Assembly (NCBI RefSeq): GCF_022539665.2
Contig: NC_081336.1
Coordinates: forward strand, 10,516,778-10,580,777
Length of the DNA: 64,000 bases
Direction of reading: 5' to 3'
DNA from: Daphnia carinata
Taxonomy: Eukaryota; Arthropoda; Branchiopoda; Diplostraca; Daphniidae
Below are positions 45,441 to 56,800 of this stretch, piece by piece (position 1 is the first letter of the stretch; each line of letters opens with the position of its first letter). The translations under genes were made by a program, and so were the position numbers. The notes below the pieces were generated by a model that saw only the letters and a program-made list of their open reading frames with translations, had not been told where the DNA came from and ran no database searches.

Positions 45441-46660
45441 GGTCGAGGAAATCGTTGAATCGCACCGCTGTCGCGACAACAATATTACACCCAGCTTGAA
45501 GATTTGACCGCTGATAGCTCGTGACAATTCCTCCATATACAATCACAGATTTTAAAACCGAATTGTAGGAGAATTAACACGCCCCCCGGTGAATTTGAAT
45601 GGCCAATTCACGAGTGGGTGCGACAATTACAACTTCTGGCTTTTGCTCCATGGAATGAGACGCACCAGCAACACCTTGTTCAAGCAATATGTTCAAAACC
45701 GGTACCAAGTACGCCACCTGCATGAAAAAGTGTTAAATTTTAGATGACTTAATCAACGAATATCACAAAGGGTTTGTGGAATACCTTAGATGCAATTGGA
45801 CCTTTTAGTAGTCGTAATTACCAGCGTGCCCACTCAAAATTACTTTTACTTCAACTTACCCAGTTCACACCGAACCCTTCGAATGAAGTCAGTACCAGGA
45901 CATCCAGGTTTCAAAATTACTAAGCGTTAATTAATTGGACTACTGTTTTGCCGGAGCCCGTGACAGCACAACCAATTAAATTTCTTTTGGCAAGAATACC
46001 TGCAACGGAAGCTTTCTGAACAGGTGTTGGTTTTATGTAGCCAGAATTCTTAAGTTTTGAAGTAGTAGTAGGTGCAGGCCTGCTTCTTAGAATGATGTTA
46101 TGTGTTGAGGTACATCTTTTCCTGTAATCTAAAGCAAACCGAATAGATATTTTCAAGTCACAAAATACAGTTTGAAAAATGGCTTACCTGGAGGACTACT
46201 TTCACATGTCACAGCTTCCGGAATATATTGTTCACTCGGCTTTCCATCTTCCGTCAATTCACTGAATAGATTCGGGCAGCTTTCCGAGGTGTGGCCAGCT
46301 TCATTACGCTGTGGTAAAACAATGAACACTGCAACATAAAATATTTTTGTGAAGATACAGTTGGTGCTTATGTTGTAACACTTGCTGCCACCAATGCCTC
46401 CTCCTTGTGGGAAATCCCTTGCTACATGGCCCTCTTCTTCGTTAAAAATGGACACCTAAAACGTTTTTGTTTTCTTTTTTACCTCATGGCAGGTATCACT
46501 TCCCCAACCGCCACGGTTTTGTCCTTCGAGAAACGTCCCCTTCCCCATACTATCAAAAGAACCAAGAAGTTAAATTCGCACATCTTTTTCGATATATTTT
46601 CATCTTACTTTGTGACGTCAACGGGCCACTGCCACCGCCCCCACCAGCTTGTGGACACTC
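45441..46660 (-). pseudogene. vasa/DDX4: Vasa pseudogene, longer fourth copy
   Basis: The minus strand starts further 5' than the other copies. Zinc-knuckle remnants come first: CREGYFARECPQAGGGGGSG, FNEEEGHVARDFPQGGG (Cys lost) and NEAGHTSESCPN. IPEAVTCES, the Q motif GYIKPTPVQKASVAGILAKR and AVTGSGKT follow, then a degraded ...[10 protein letters not shown] region near 45550. Several stops and shifts. It is diverged from copies 1-3, not fused to MFS or POLD1, and keeps DDX4 exons they lack, so it may be nearer the original capture. Confidence 0.75.
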
Positions 46661-46802
46661 TCTGGCAAAATATCCTTCTCGGCACTGTTAAACAAAACCA
46701 TATCAAAGTAATCACACTAGGAATACAAGAAAACACTTACCTTGTGACAAAGGGCAGAAAACTAGATCAGAATGAAACAAATCTTTGCGCGTGTAGACAT
46801 CA

Positions 46803-47045
46803 GATGTCATCTAGCGGTTAGAAATAACAAAGTTTTTCGACTGGCATCTAACGTCTGGCTTAAGAAACGTTTTTAACAGTGCCATCTAGTGTCCGGAAGA
46901 AAAAACTTTTTTGGACTATCTAGTGTCCGGAAGAACGAACTTTTACAGTGCCATCTAGTGTCCGGTAGAAGAAACACTTGGGACAGTTCCATCTAGCGAT
47001 TCGAAATACTACGATGCGACTGCCATCTAACCTCTGGCACAAGAA
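46803..47045. repeat. Degenerate 36-bp tandem array with CTCF-like cores
   Basis: Seven CATCTA-type cores at about 46807, 46843, 46881, 46916, 46950, 46988 and 47021 (spacing 33-38 bp). The best units read CAGTGCCATCTAGTGTCCGG, whose complement contains CACTAGATGGCA, similar to the arthropod CTCF motif. Could be insulator-like or simply a minisatellite. Confidence 0.5.
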
Positions 47046-47177
47046 CCACTTTAAAGTAGTATTCGAAAACTTCCTCCCGTTCTTGTGCCTCGCGTTCATC
47101 CACTTTTTCGCAACCCTCTTCGTCTTCCGACCCTACATCAGCACCTTCCTCAGCTACAGGACCACGCGGTGAACCAA

Positions 47178-47822
47178 TTAGACCTGGACTTCTTCAATTA
47201 CTTCTTGAGCTACTCCGTGGTCTTCCTCTTCTTCCGGGTCCTCTTCCTCCTCAACTTCATCGTAATCTCCTTCCAATTCTTCTTCCTCCTCTCTCCCAAC
47301 AGATTTATTGTCAACTCCTTCAGCCTCATCGCTACTAGAATCCAGGTCATAGATCCACGTCAAATCCATAAAGACGTATTGAACTAGACGATGTTTCGTA
47401 ACGTCGTCCACGTCCGGCCTTAAATACGCCGATAGCAAAGCATACAGTGATGGAGGTGGATAAGTTTGAATGTCCCGTTGGTTTGTTGTGCCTTTTTCTT
47501 CTGCCAACAACTCCAAGACGGACGCAGGGACCAGTTGGTCAATCAAAAGAACTTCAGCTGCTTTGACAGAGGAACTGAGACTCTCAATCTCAGATTCCCT
47601 ATTCCGGTAGAATTGTTCCAGCTGGCGGCGAGGATAGGGCGATAAACTGCAGCTTTCGTTGACGTTCGTTGAGTTTCGAGTGTTCGTTGAGCGTTGACAG
47701 TGCAGCTGTCGCTCCATTTCTTGGCACGAGTGATCGAAAAGGATGTTGCAAAGATTTTCACGCAGGGGAGTTGACCACTTTCTGCCATGCCCATTTCTCA
47801 ACAAAGTACGCTCGCAGTCCAC
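47178..47822 (-). CDS. ELYS-like fragment with acidic tail
   Basis: A 214-codon ORF. Residues about 105-155 include YPPPSLYALLSAYLRPDVDD and KHRLVQYVFMDLTW, which resemble the conserved helical segment of the nucleoporin ELYS/AHCTF1. Residues about 160-210 are almost all Glu/Asp. The N-terminal third is Arg/Ser-rich and unrecognised. ELYS proteins are several times longer, so this is a fragment at best, or an unrelated protein. Confidence 0.35.
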   Translation of the reverse strand: MDCERTLLRNGHGRKWSTPLRENLCNILFDHSCQEMERQLHCQRSTNTRNSTNVNESCSLSPYPRRQLEQFYRNRESEIESLSSSVKAAEVLLIDQLVPASVLELLAEEKGTTNQRDIQTYPPPSLYALLSAYLRPDVDDVTKHRLVQYVFMDLTWIYDLDSSSDEAEGVDNKSVGREEEEELEGDYDEVEEEEDPEEEEDHGVAQEVIEEVQV

Positions 47823-48505
47823 CGAAAAAAAATCATAGGTCAGACTTGTTCATTTAACCCCAAAGTTCTTTCACATTTTCACCACGATGAGGTGAAAATG
47901 TTTGCTCTAGCGATCGATCGTTGAATTTTTCTTGGTTTCTGTTAAACTTTAAATTATTTAACTTAGAGCAAGTGACGTCTCGTACGATCACCAGGTCAAT
48001 GCAATGAGAAGTTGTAAAAGTAATTCAATTGTTTTTCTTTGTTTAGGCTATTCCCAAAAACTAATTGAAATCGTGTTTCATAAGCCACATTTTTTTAACT
48101 GGTAGCCCTACGTGGTAGGACCATCGAAGCTCTTCACTAAGTATTAAAACACTAGAATTCGTTGAAGCATTTTTTTTAACAGCTTTATTTTTTAAATCCA
48201 AATTATTTCCGAAAGTACAGGCAATCTGTAGTAACCAACATTGAATTTCTGAAAGAAATCGAAAGAAAAGAGAAGATGGAGAGGTATAACTAGGAAAATG
48301 TAAGTATGCTTAGAAAACCTGTGGACTTTCTTCAAATCACGTCCCATCTAAACGAAGGTGCAAACTTCACATCACATTCAAAATGGCAGCTATTGAAATT
48401 TAAAAGACTAGTTTACAGTGTCTGCAACGATGGTCCCCTATTTTCAATAACTACAAATAGACGGCATCTAAGAATCAAGAATGAAACGTAAGTGAAGGAA
48501 TGAAA
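47823..48505. other. 3' flank shared with the retropepsin-like gene copies
   Basis: From about 47975 to 48360 the sequence matches 17785-18170 (and its mirror 2360-2740) with modest divergence, so the third copy of the gene was duplicated with its flank. Nothing else recognised. Confidence 0.5.
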
Positions 48506-48600
48506 AATGGATCATTTCTGAATAAGAAAACCTGTCCACTTACACAGTACTAAAGTACTTACACAGCAGACAGGTATTCAAAGTATCAAAAATGATCATT
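48506..48600 (-). ncRNA. Hairpin H3
   Basis: 95-nt imperfect hairpin: AATGGATCATTT pairs with AAATGATCATT, CCTGTC (48531-48536) with GACAGG (48569-48574); the loop contains a palindromic AGTACTAAAGTACT. Loop phrase CTGTCTGCTGT (minus strand) is shared with H2. Confidence 0.35.
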
Positions 48601-48700
48601 GTCATCAATTCTTCCTTCAGTCTGATAGAACCTTCTGAAACCAAATACATTGGCTGAAACTTGGTGGCATCATGATAACCGAATGAAATTGGGGGTGGGA

Positions 48701-48789
48701 GAGAGGTGACAATGGCCATAACGATTAAAAAAATTTTCCGCTTTAACAGCATAGTAATTTCATAACCAATTATGCCATTGTCGTCTCTC
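48701..48789 (-). ncRNA. Hairpin H1, third copy
   Basis: 89 nt, with the same GAGAG/CTCTC and GACAATGG/CCATTGTC stems as 2235-2322. On the minus strand it differs by two substitutions and one homopolymer base, all towards the loop. Confidence 0.4.
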
Positions 48790-48892
48790 TTCACCTATTA
48801 ACGTTCAGTGTATCAAAATGCCGATGTTCCGTAGCCAATGCACATCAGTCGCCAAAGTTACAATAAAAAAGAAATGAAAAATCGATACCAAT

Positions 48893-48972
48893 GACAATGA
48901 CCATAATGAGATTAGGGAACTGCTTCCTTTGACAGCAAACAGGTTTCCTAAGCGTCAAAGATGTTCATTGTC
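48893..48972 (-). ncRNA. Hairpin H2
   Basis: 80 nt: GACAATGA pairs with TCATTGTC, CAT with ATG, and TTAGG with CCTAA further in. The apical part has TTTGACAGCAAACAGG. Related to H1 and H3 in termini and loop. Copies of H2 and H3 are absent from the 1-20 kb gene copies. Confidence 0.35.
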
Positions 48973-49897
48973 GTATGTCGCCATTCACTTCCGTCCAGTA
49001 GAGCATAATGCCATCAATTTGCAGCCACCACATCGAATCAGATCAATTTTGCCCCTTCCTTTAAACGTTACGAATTTAAACAAAACCAAAGCACACAGAA
49101 TTATCTAAGCTTCAAAACATATTCATTGTTAGACCTTCTTCTCCTCTGCTTTCATTTCGTTGTTAGAAGAACGATGTCCAAACATCGTTTTGAGTCTTTT
49201 GAAGAATTTCTTCCCCTTTTTTTCTGCCTTTGGCTCCGGAAACATTTCTTTGGCGAAAGCCACTTCTGCCATCTTCTTCTCAAAATCGATATTTTCGTTT
49301 TCGACAATCACTTGCAGGGCTTTTTCTCTTCGCTGGACAAGTTCGGTTAGTTCCGCGCGCTCTACTTCCGATGACGCAGAAGCAACCCTAGCAGAAATTC
49401 AGAGGGCAAAATCCCATCCAAGACTGGTATTTAGGACTCGTCTAGAGTCCTAGACTGGTCCAGCGGGCGGGTATTTGGACCCCTTGTTTGCAGCCATAAC
49501 TGCCTCCTAGACTGGTATCGAGGACGGTTAAAAAAAGAAGATTTAAGACGGTGAGCCTCTTAAGTAAAAGCCAAAAGCCGTTCACATACCCGGCCGTTAG
49601 ACTCAGCCGGGGCTCATCTTCTATACTCGTCCCAATACTCGTACCCGATATCCGTTATGGGACGGTTTTTAAAATGCACTTTTACTCCCTACGTTAAATT
49701 TTTATAGTTTCACAAAATAAAGATCTGCAAAATAACACAAATTGCTTTATATTTATCATGACATGACTGATAATCCAGTTCGTTCTGGCAACATAACAAC
49801 AGGGCACAAAGACTAGAAAGGCGCAATGTGGCCAACACGGCATGGCGAGAACACAGAAAAAACATCTTTTAGGACATTTAAACCAAAAATTTGTAAG

Positions 49898-50784
49898 TTA
49901 TTCAGTGGGTTTTTTGAATTTCTTTATGTTCTTCTCCAAAGCATCAATTTTGGACTGCAGTTCTGCCTCGTAAATAGTATTAGGTACTGGCGCTTCAAAA
50001 GTTGGGCCCTTGGTTCGCCACTGTTGCTACCTGAATTTTAAAAAAGTTTTGAATTTTTAAGTTCGAAAATACCTTAATGTAATTACTTTGAATAATGTTG
50101 ATGACGGAACTTGTTCTGATTGCCGTAACAACTGTAGGCGGACTGCTGTCTTCACGTTTTCCTCTCGTAAAAGTAGGTAAGCTCTCGTAAAATTCACTGC
50201 AATAACAAAATAAAAATTAATTCTAGAGATTACAATACAATTGCACATAAAGTAATTGAAACTTACCAGGCTTGTTCTCTGGATTCATAATATTATGAAC
50301 ATCGTATTCCAGCCAAGTATTGAATGGATGGTGGAATCTTTCAAATGTTTTTTCCCCCCAACACGCAGGATTCAAATTGCCTTCTGATGTAGTACATGGT
50401 GGGTACAGCAGAAACTTGTGGTCCGTTGATAACCAGTAACGGGTCACAAAGCTGTATAAACATAAGAGATTGTTGTCACAGCCCCTCTCTAAGGTTTGTA
50501 CGATAAACCATGAAGGCTCTTTGTATTTGGAAGGTTTGCTTTTTTCATTAGTTTCCTGTATCGTAACATATCTTCCACACCATTCTGGAAATGGTCTTCC
50601 ATCCTAGGGATAAACATTTAGAACCACATAAAATGTTTAATAATAATATACAACATTGAAGAAAAAGTGTACCTGAATGTTCGTTGCAACGTGTGACTGC
50701 TGAATTATGTCGTGGTTGGTATGTAACACGTTATCTTCAACTACACAATCCATGGTGGCAGTAATCTTTTGAAATTGGTCAAAG
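49898..50784 (-). CDS. Multi-exon gene carried inside the transposon
   Basis: Minus-strand exons: 50784-50673 (ITATMDCVVEDNVLHTNHD..), 50603-50267 (DGRPFPEWCGRYVTIQET..; FVTRYWLSTDHKFLLYPP), 50196-50087 (NFTRAYLLLREENVKTAVRL) and 50026-49898, ending IDALEKNIKKFKKPTE and TAA. Introns of 69, 70 and 60 bp have GT-AG ends and every junction keeps phase. A first exon may lie near 50935-50875 (MLEVLRQRLTLLYRF), though its join to the next is not in phase by my reading. The family is unknown to me; a Trp/Cys-rich middle and a coiled-coil tail are visible. Could be element-encoded or captured. Confidence 0.6.
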
Positions 50785-51572
50785 CTTTGCATTAGTAATA
50801 TTAAATGTGCACTACGAATGCAAAAGACTTTGCACCAGACGTAGAATATTAAACAAGAAATCAAACCTGCGTGTAATTTAGCGTTTCAAAACGGTACAAT
50901 AACGTGAGTCTCTGTCGAAGAACTTCAAGCATTTCTGTGAAATACGTACAAATTTCATACGGACAGCATGGGCGTTGCCAGTTTTCCCATTTCGGGTTTT
51001 TTATATAAATATAAAATAATGTGTGGGGAAACTATTTTCTGTTGTATTCACAATTTCTTTTCAATTATTTTCAATTCTTTTAGTAAGGTTATTTGATTGC
51101 TAAGCTAGAATTATGCATGTACGCGTACAAAGGAAAAAAAAGGAATGAAAGTTAAGTATTGATTTTCCCTTGCATGCCTGTTAGACGTAATCGATTTCCT
51201 CCAAAGCAGACGACAACAATTTTGTTGTCTGGAAGGCCAGGTTGATGCTAAACAATATTGGATCGTGCCTGAATGCGCAAACGGAAAACGTTATAAAAAT
51301 TGTAGCAATCTTATTCCGCATTTAAAATTTATTTATTAATTGAAGAAGATTAGTCAAAAGGGGATTTTCATCTTCATGAACACCGTCTCAACAATCAGTT
51401 TGCATCAACTAATTAAAACACTTACAATAACTTGTTGCTGGTACAACAAACAAGTAAATGTCAACAAACTAGCATTCCCGGTTAGCTTTTAGCTTTAAAA
51501 AATAAATAGTACAAATGATAATTGAATTAAAAGATATATATCTTTTCACGACCTACCTTTATATTTCTTTTT

Positions 51573-51608
51573 CACGACGTTTCCTCTGATATCAGAGGAA
51601 ACGTCGTG
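51573..51608. repeat. 36-bp perfect palindrome
   Basis: CACGACGTTTCCTCTGAT followed at once by its exact complement, no spacer. Lies inside the transposon near its right subterminal region. Confidence 0.9.
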
Positions 51609-53580
51609 GGGTTGGAAACACATAAATTTTTAATAGAATACTGGTATTTTTACCAGTCAAGATGAGTTCCAAAAGTCAGTAAAGGACGAGTCCAATCCTA
51701 GTATTTTGTCTGTACATCAATCAAATATTTTTGTAGAAAATTGTAAGAACGTAGGCCAGTGAAAAAACGAGTCTCATACTGGTTTTTTGTATCCACATCA
51801 ATCCCAATTTTTTCAGAAAATTTGGAGGACATAGGCCAGTATTAGACGAGTATAATACTCGTACCACGGGCTGTAGCGCTCGGCTTTCGTGCTAGCGTAC
51901 AAGAGACCAGTAAAAAATGAGCCCAACATTGGTACTAGGGACTTAAGCGCTTCGCTTCTTTTCTGCGTCCATAAAACCGGATTTGTACTAAGCTAGTACC
52001 AGACAACGAACCGAAAGTACTTAAGCAAGTTGATTCCGTATTCAGTACGCAAACTTGTCCGGAAAAATGAGTTCAAATTAGAGTATCGCGGACGCAGACC
52101 CCATCCGGACACAAAGTTTCTGCTAGGGAAGTTTGTTTTTCTTATTTTTAAGCTCGTCTTCTGCATCACGTATAACTTCGCAGGACCTCCTTCTGTCATT
52201 TTCATAAATATTTTTAAGCTTAGAAAAAGTCTTCCTGAGGTTGTCGATACAGTTGGATTCTTCGAGCTCAATGACTAGCGGTTCAAATTCGTTCTCGGAC
52301 TCGGCCCTTTTTATCTCGAACGCTACCATTAATGTCCATTATGGTCTCTGACATGTGCTGCTCATACTCTTCGCGATTTTCATTATTCTTGTGCTTTGCC
52401 ATCTCGATGCGTAACCCCAAGTAATTGATCATAGAACCGGTCAAGTCTAGCACTGTTTTAGGTCCGGCATCTGATTTTGTTGACGGCGCTTGGGGAGGCG
52501 TTTCATTTCCCGTTGTGCGTGTTATTTTAATCAAATGCGCATTTTCTTCATGTAAACGGAGCTTGTGGAAGTGTCTACGACCCAGGAAGTTGGGCATAGC
52601 CTTATATCCTGCACACACGTAAATTGGGGTTTCAAATGATTCGCCGTCTAATTCAACAAAGGGGTAGAAAAATCCAACGAGGTCATCCCATTTTACGTGC
52701 TCTTTGAACTTCCCTGTACGCTTCGCCATGACCAAAGTGATCTTCGTAAAAGGCGTTAAGTCTGGCTCGTCTAATTTTTGCCATTGGTCTAAACTGATGA
52801 TGGAATGTTCACAGCCTTTGTCAATCACCATATCCACTTGATGCCCGTTCATTGTTACCTGCACGGACTTGGTCTTGATGGGTTTGTCTTCTGTCAAAAA
52901 TCCCGGTTTGACTAATTTCTTTTTCATTCGCTCGAAGAACGATGGCTTCGACTGTTTGACGTCCTTTGCAGGTGTCGTGTTGATCGCTGCGCCGCTTACT
53001 GTATCGGTGTCTGTGGGAGGGGGCTCGAGCATTCTTAACAGCTCCTTCCGGCGCCCAAGAAACGGGGATGCTTTTGATCTCGGGACTTGCTCCATTACGC
53101 TGGTAGTAGATTCATCCACTATGCCAGAATCGTCTACTAAAATATTTTGAGCAGAATCAGTTTCATTTACCGGTGCGCTGTTCTCTGCTTGGCAAACAGA
53201 TCTCGGGACTAGCTCAATTACACTGGTAGTAGATTCATCCGCTATGCCAGAATCGTCTACTAAAATATTTTGAGCAGAATCAGTTTCATTTACCGGTGCG
53301 CTGTTTTCTTGCTCTTGCTCCCTACCGTATTGTGCCGTCTGCATTCGCAGAATTTTTTTCGTGCTGATCAATTCTTTTTTTGTGCTGATCAATTCTTTTT
53401 TCGTTTGACGTAACAACTTTTTTAGTGCTTTCATTTTCTTCATGTCGTTCTTCTTAGCTAACCGAAGTTGCTTCTGATTCACTTCTATCTGCCTTTCTAG
53501 TTTGTTACGCGTCTCTGCTGCCTCGTTTAATGACAATTTCGACGCAGTCAGATTTCTATTTGTCCGCTTCGGTTCATCTT

Positions 53581-53857
53581 TGTAAAATTTCAAGTCAGTG
53601 TCTCGAAATCCAGCTTTAGGCCTAGGCGTAGTTCCATCTGGTTTCTCTGCTTGGCAAACAGTACTAGATGAAGTATTCTGGGGTAAAGGATGCGTCATGT
53701 TACATTCCTGTAACAAGTCGTTCCTGTTTTCTGGTGTAAACTGTTCAGGTTGTTCTTCTCTGATGGAAGATCCTGTTGATCCTGTGACGAACGTGAAGTT
53801 ATTCATCCGCCTATGCCTAAAGCTAGATTTCGAGACACTGACTTGAAATTTTACAAA
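53581..53857. repeat. Inverted repeat flanking the 5' end of the third retropepsin-like gene
   Basis: About 53581-53635 (GTAAAATTTCAAGTCAGTGT..) recurs inverted at about 53809-53857 (..ACACTGACTTGAAATTTTAC), with a few mismatches. The N-terminal coding region (53636-53806) lies in the loop. It abuts the boundary of inverted duplication 2. Confidence 0.75.
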
Positions 53858-53858
53858 G

Positions 53859-56800
53859 ATTGGTTCACATCTATTCTGTGGTCACATTTTACCTTGATCT
53901 TAATTTCTCTTTCATTCCAGTCTCCTTGATGACATTTTGCAGCTAACCGTAAAAGATGTCCAGCCATTATATTTCCCTGTTTAAGAATAGAAGACGAAAA
54001 GAGATGCTAAATTTTCAAAGAACGCTACTCAGACGACACGGCTAATTGCTGATTCATCCCGAACAGTAAAGAGTTTTATTCTCTTAAATTCAAGTGCATA
54101 TCTGGGCTCCCTTCTTTCTGTGGCCCCGTTTCCCCTAAATTTCTAATAAGCCCGTAGGGGGGTCATGCCCCTACTGTGATCAGCAGTTAAAGGTTGTGAG
54201 TGCGCTGTCCGGAAAGGGGACGTGGGGGTCCCCCTGGCTCGATGATATCTTTTTGAGGGTCTTGGGGCTACCCACATATCCGAATAACGGTTAATCGCTC
54301 ACGTGAAAACTTGTCCTTATCATCACTCTTCATCCTTTTCCGGCTTCTCTTAGCCACGCACCGGGTAATCTCCCCGGTGAGTCAACTAAGGTAGGGGGAG
54401 ACTCTACTCATGTGGTAGAGTTTTCTCCTACCTTAGTTGACACAAAAAAATTTTACATCAATAAAAATTGTTTTTTTTTAATTCAAAAATCTTTTTACTT
54501 ATTTTGTCTTTCTTGTACCTTATTTTATACGTCTACATGTAATCCACATGAGGTATTTCTTCATTTATCTTTTGCTGATATGCATCATTCTGGTATTCGA
54601 ACCTCAGACATTTCATATCTCAGTCGAACGCTGTACCATTGAGCCACTGTTAACCATATAGACAATAATTCCCATTTGAAAGCGTATCGACTTATCCACT
54701 ACAAACAAAGGTATTAAGGAAGAAATTACATATTTGTATACGTTGTAGATGGCTCAATGGTAAAGTATTAAACTGATACGCTGGAGGTCTAGGGTTCGAT
54801 CCCCAATCCAGTTCATGAACATACTCTCATAAATAAAAACAAACTTTATTTAAAAATCTAACACATTTTTTATTGTCCCTCCATCCTCCCACAAATCCTC
54901 CACTTACATTCACATCTTACAACACAACACAATACAAGACATACATAAATAACTAACTAACAAGTTGGCTGCCACGCCACTAAATTTACATTAATTACGT
55001 CGCTATCGGAAGGATAGCGACCAAGGGGGACTTGCCCGCTGACAAGTCCGGGCTGACATGATGATGGAGACCGTTGTGGGAACGCACACCCCAGGTCTCC
55101 ACCACACATCGGACAAAGGGAGTCCCTCTGGTGCGTTGCCTAATTGCCTTTCGGCGAATCTTGGGCAGTGGCAACTACTCCACCTCATGAAAGATAGGCC
55201 ATGAGGCAGAACAGCGCGGCCCGTCCCTATATAGCTAAAAAAAAAAGGGGAGCAAACGGGCGTGGCAGCCAACGTGTTAATTAGTACTACACAATTACAC
55301 AATAAAAAAATACAACGATACCACAAAGACCAGGCGATGACGTGGCGACCACGAGGCGACGGGCGAGGCGATGATAGCGCGACGGGCGAAGAGAAGACGT
55401 GGCGACCGGGCGAGAAGGTGACGTGGCGACGGGAAAGGCGAAGACGGGGCGACGGGCGAGGCGAAGACGGGGCGACGGGCGAGGCGAAGACGGGGCGACG
55501 GGTGAGGCGAAGACGGGGCGACGGGCGAGGCGAAGACGGGGCGACGGGTGAGGCGAAGAAGACGGGGCGACGGGCGACGGGGCGAAGACGGGGCGACGGG
55601 CGAGGCGACGACGGGCGAGACGAAGACGGGGCGACGGGCGAGGCGACGACGGGGCGACGGCCGAAGCCAAGACGGGACGACGGCCGAAGCGAAAACGGGA
55701 TGACGGGCAAGGTAATGACGGGCGTGGCGAACACGAAGAAGGCTTTGTTCTTAATCGTAAAAGTAAAGAAAAAGAACCAGTTAGTGGGAAATATAAGATT
55801 GTTGTTGTAACCAAACGTTGAAAGCAATTCGACTTACTTCTGCTGTCCGAAGACTGAAAAGACTGTAGGGCCAGCAAATAGGCAGCAGACAGCTAAGAGT
55901 TGGCAGTTCTATGGTTGAATGTTCAATTTAAATAAAAAGGCAAACTATATGAGGCAGAAGAAAAATTTAAAATACCAGTAGAAATTGTGTTGAGGTACAT
56001 GTCTATGTCTGTTGGTAGGCTAGGTCGAGATTACAACTGCCGAAATGACTGTTGTTACAGCTGATACTGCAACGAAGATGAATATGGTGCACTACTCAGA
56101 TCACGATTAACAGTAGACCATGAGTGGTTAAAGAGTAGAAGAATGATATTATGGTATTCCTACCCATAGGATTTGCATCTTTGGTGACATTCCTCAACAG
56201 GACGTATTCTTTACAAACGAAGTTTCATGAGCTAAACCTTAGAAGCAAAATCCGTCAATGAGATTCTTTTTTTTTTTTTTTCTTTCTTTCTTAAGGTGCC
56301 TCCCGTGTGGCGTTGCCATATCGAGAGCGGGTCGTCCTAGGAGACCGAAATTGGCACCGGGAAATTGCTCGGAAAAGTGGGATGATTTTGAATTAGATTA
56401 GCAGCGTTTGTGGAGTCCTGATTTCCAGAAGAAATTTAAAACCAAGTCCCTGATCTTGAATTTGGCGAGGTTGTCACAAACTTGCGGTGGATGTAGGAGA
56501 TTGGATAGGTTCAACTGAAGTTTTAACTCCGAGAGGAAGCTTTTAGTTCCTCTCTTTCGGCAGCGAGGTGGGGACACTCAATAATTAGATGTGAGGGAGT
56601 CTCTTTCACAGGGCAGCCATAGCTGCAGTATGGGGATACAGAGGGATCAAATAACGAAACGCGGGCGTTTAAACGTAGCCGGTTCGACCGGAGTTTGTGA
56701 AGAATGCTGTTTCTGACTCTGTTAGGGTGCACCAACCAGGGTTCTGGGTGAATGGAGTTCCTAGGGTGAGAAGCAAAGAAGTCATGGTGACTCGCAAGGT

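Larger units (their letters stand above)
49386..52128. mobile_element. DNA transposon with 12-bp TIRs, CACTA-like organisation
   Basis: CCCTAGCAGAAA at 49386-49397 and its complement at 52117-52128. AA flanks both ends (49384-49385, 52129-52130) while the uninterrupted gene copies have a single AA there, giving a 2-bp target duplication. Subterminal regions repeat short phrases such as GACTGGTA, ACGAGT and TACTGGT in both orientations. Terminal plus subterminal repeats and a 2-bp duplication recall EnSpm/CACTA elements, but no transposase domain is recognised. Ends confirmed by the split host gene. Confidence 0.8.
49129..53806 (-). pseudogene. Retropepsin-like gene, third copy, split by a transposon
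   Basis: The main frame, 53806-52283 (507 codons), starts MNNFTFVTGSTGSSIREEQ and contains the protease-like domain with MVIDKGCEHSIIS, again D-K-G. It has about 150 extra residues compared with the 435-residue copies: a Lys-rich coiled-coil-like stretch and two tandem repeats of ENSAPVNETDSAQNILVDDS. A frameshift near 52330 moves the reading to the frame at 52329-52123, and the 2743-bp element 49386-52128 then splits the gene; the last part is at 49385-49129. The domain is clearly conserved but the gene is broken. Confidence 0.7.
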
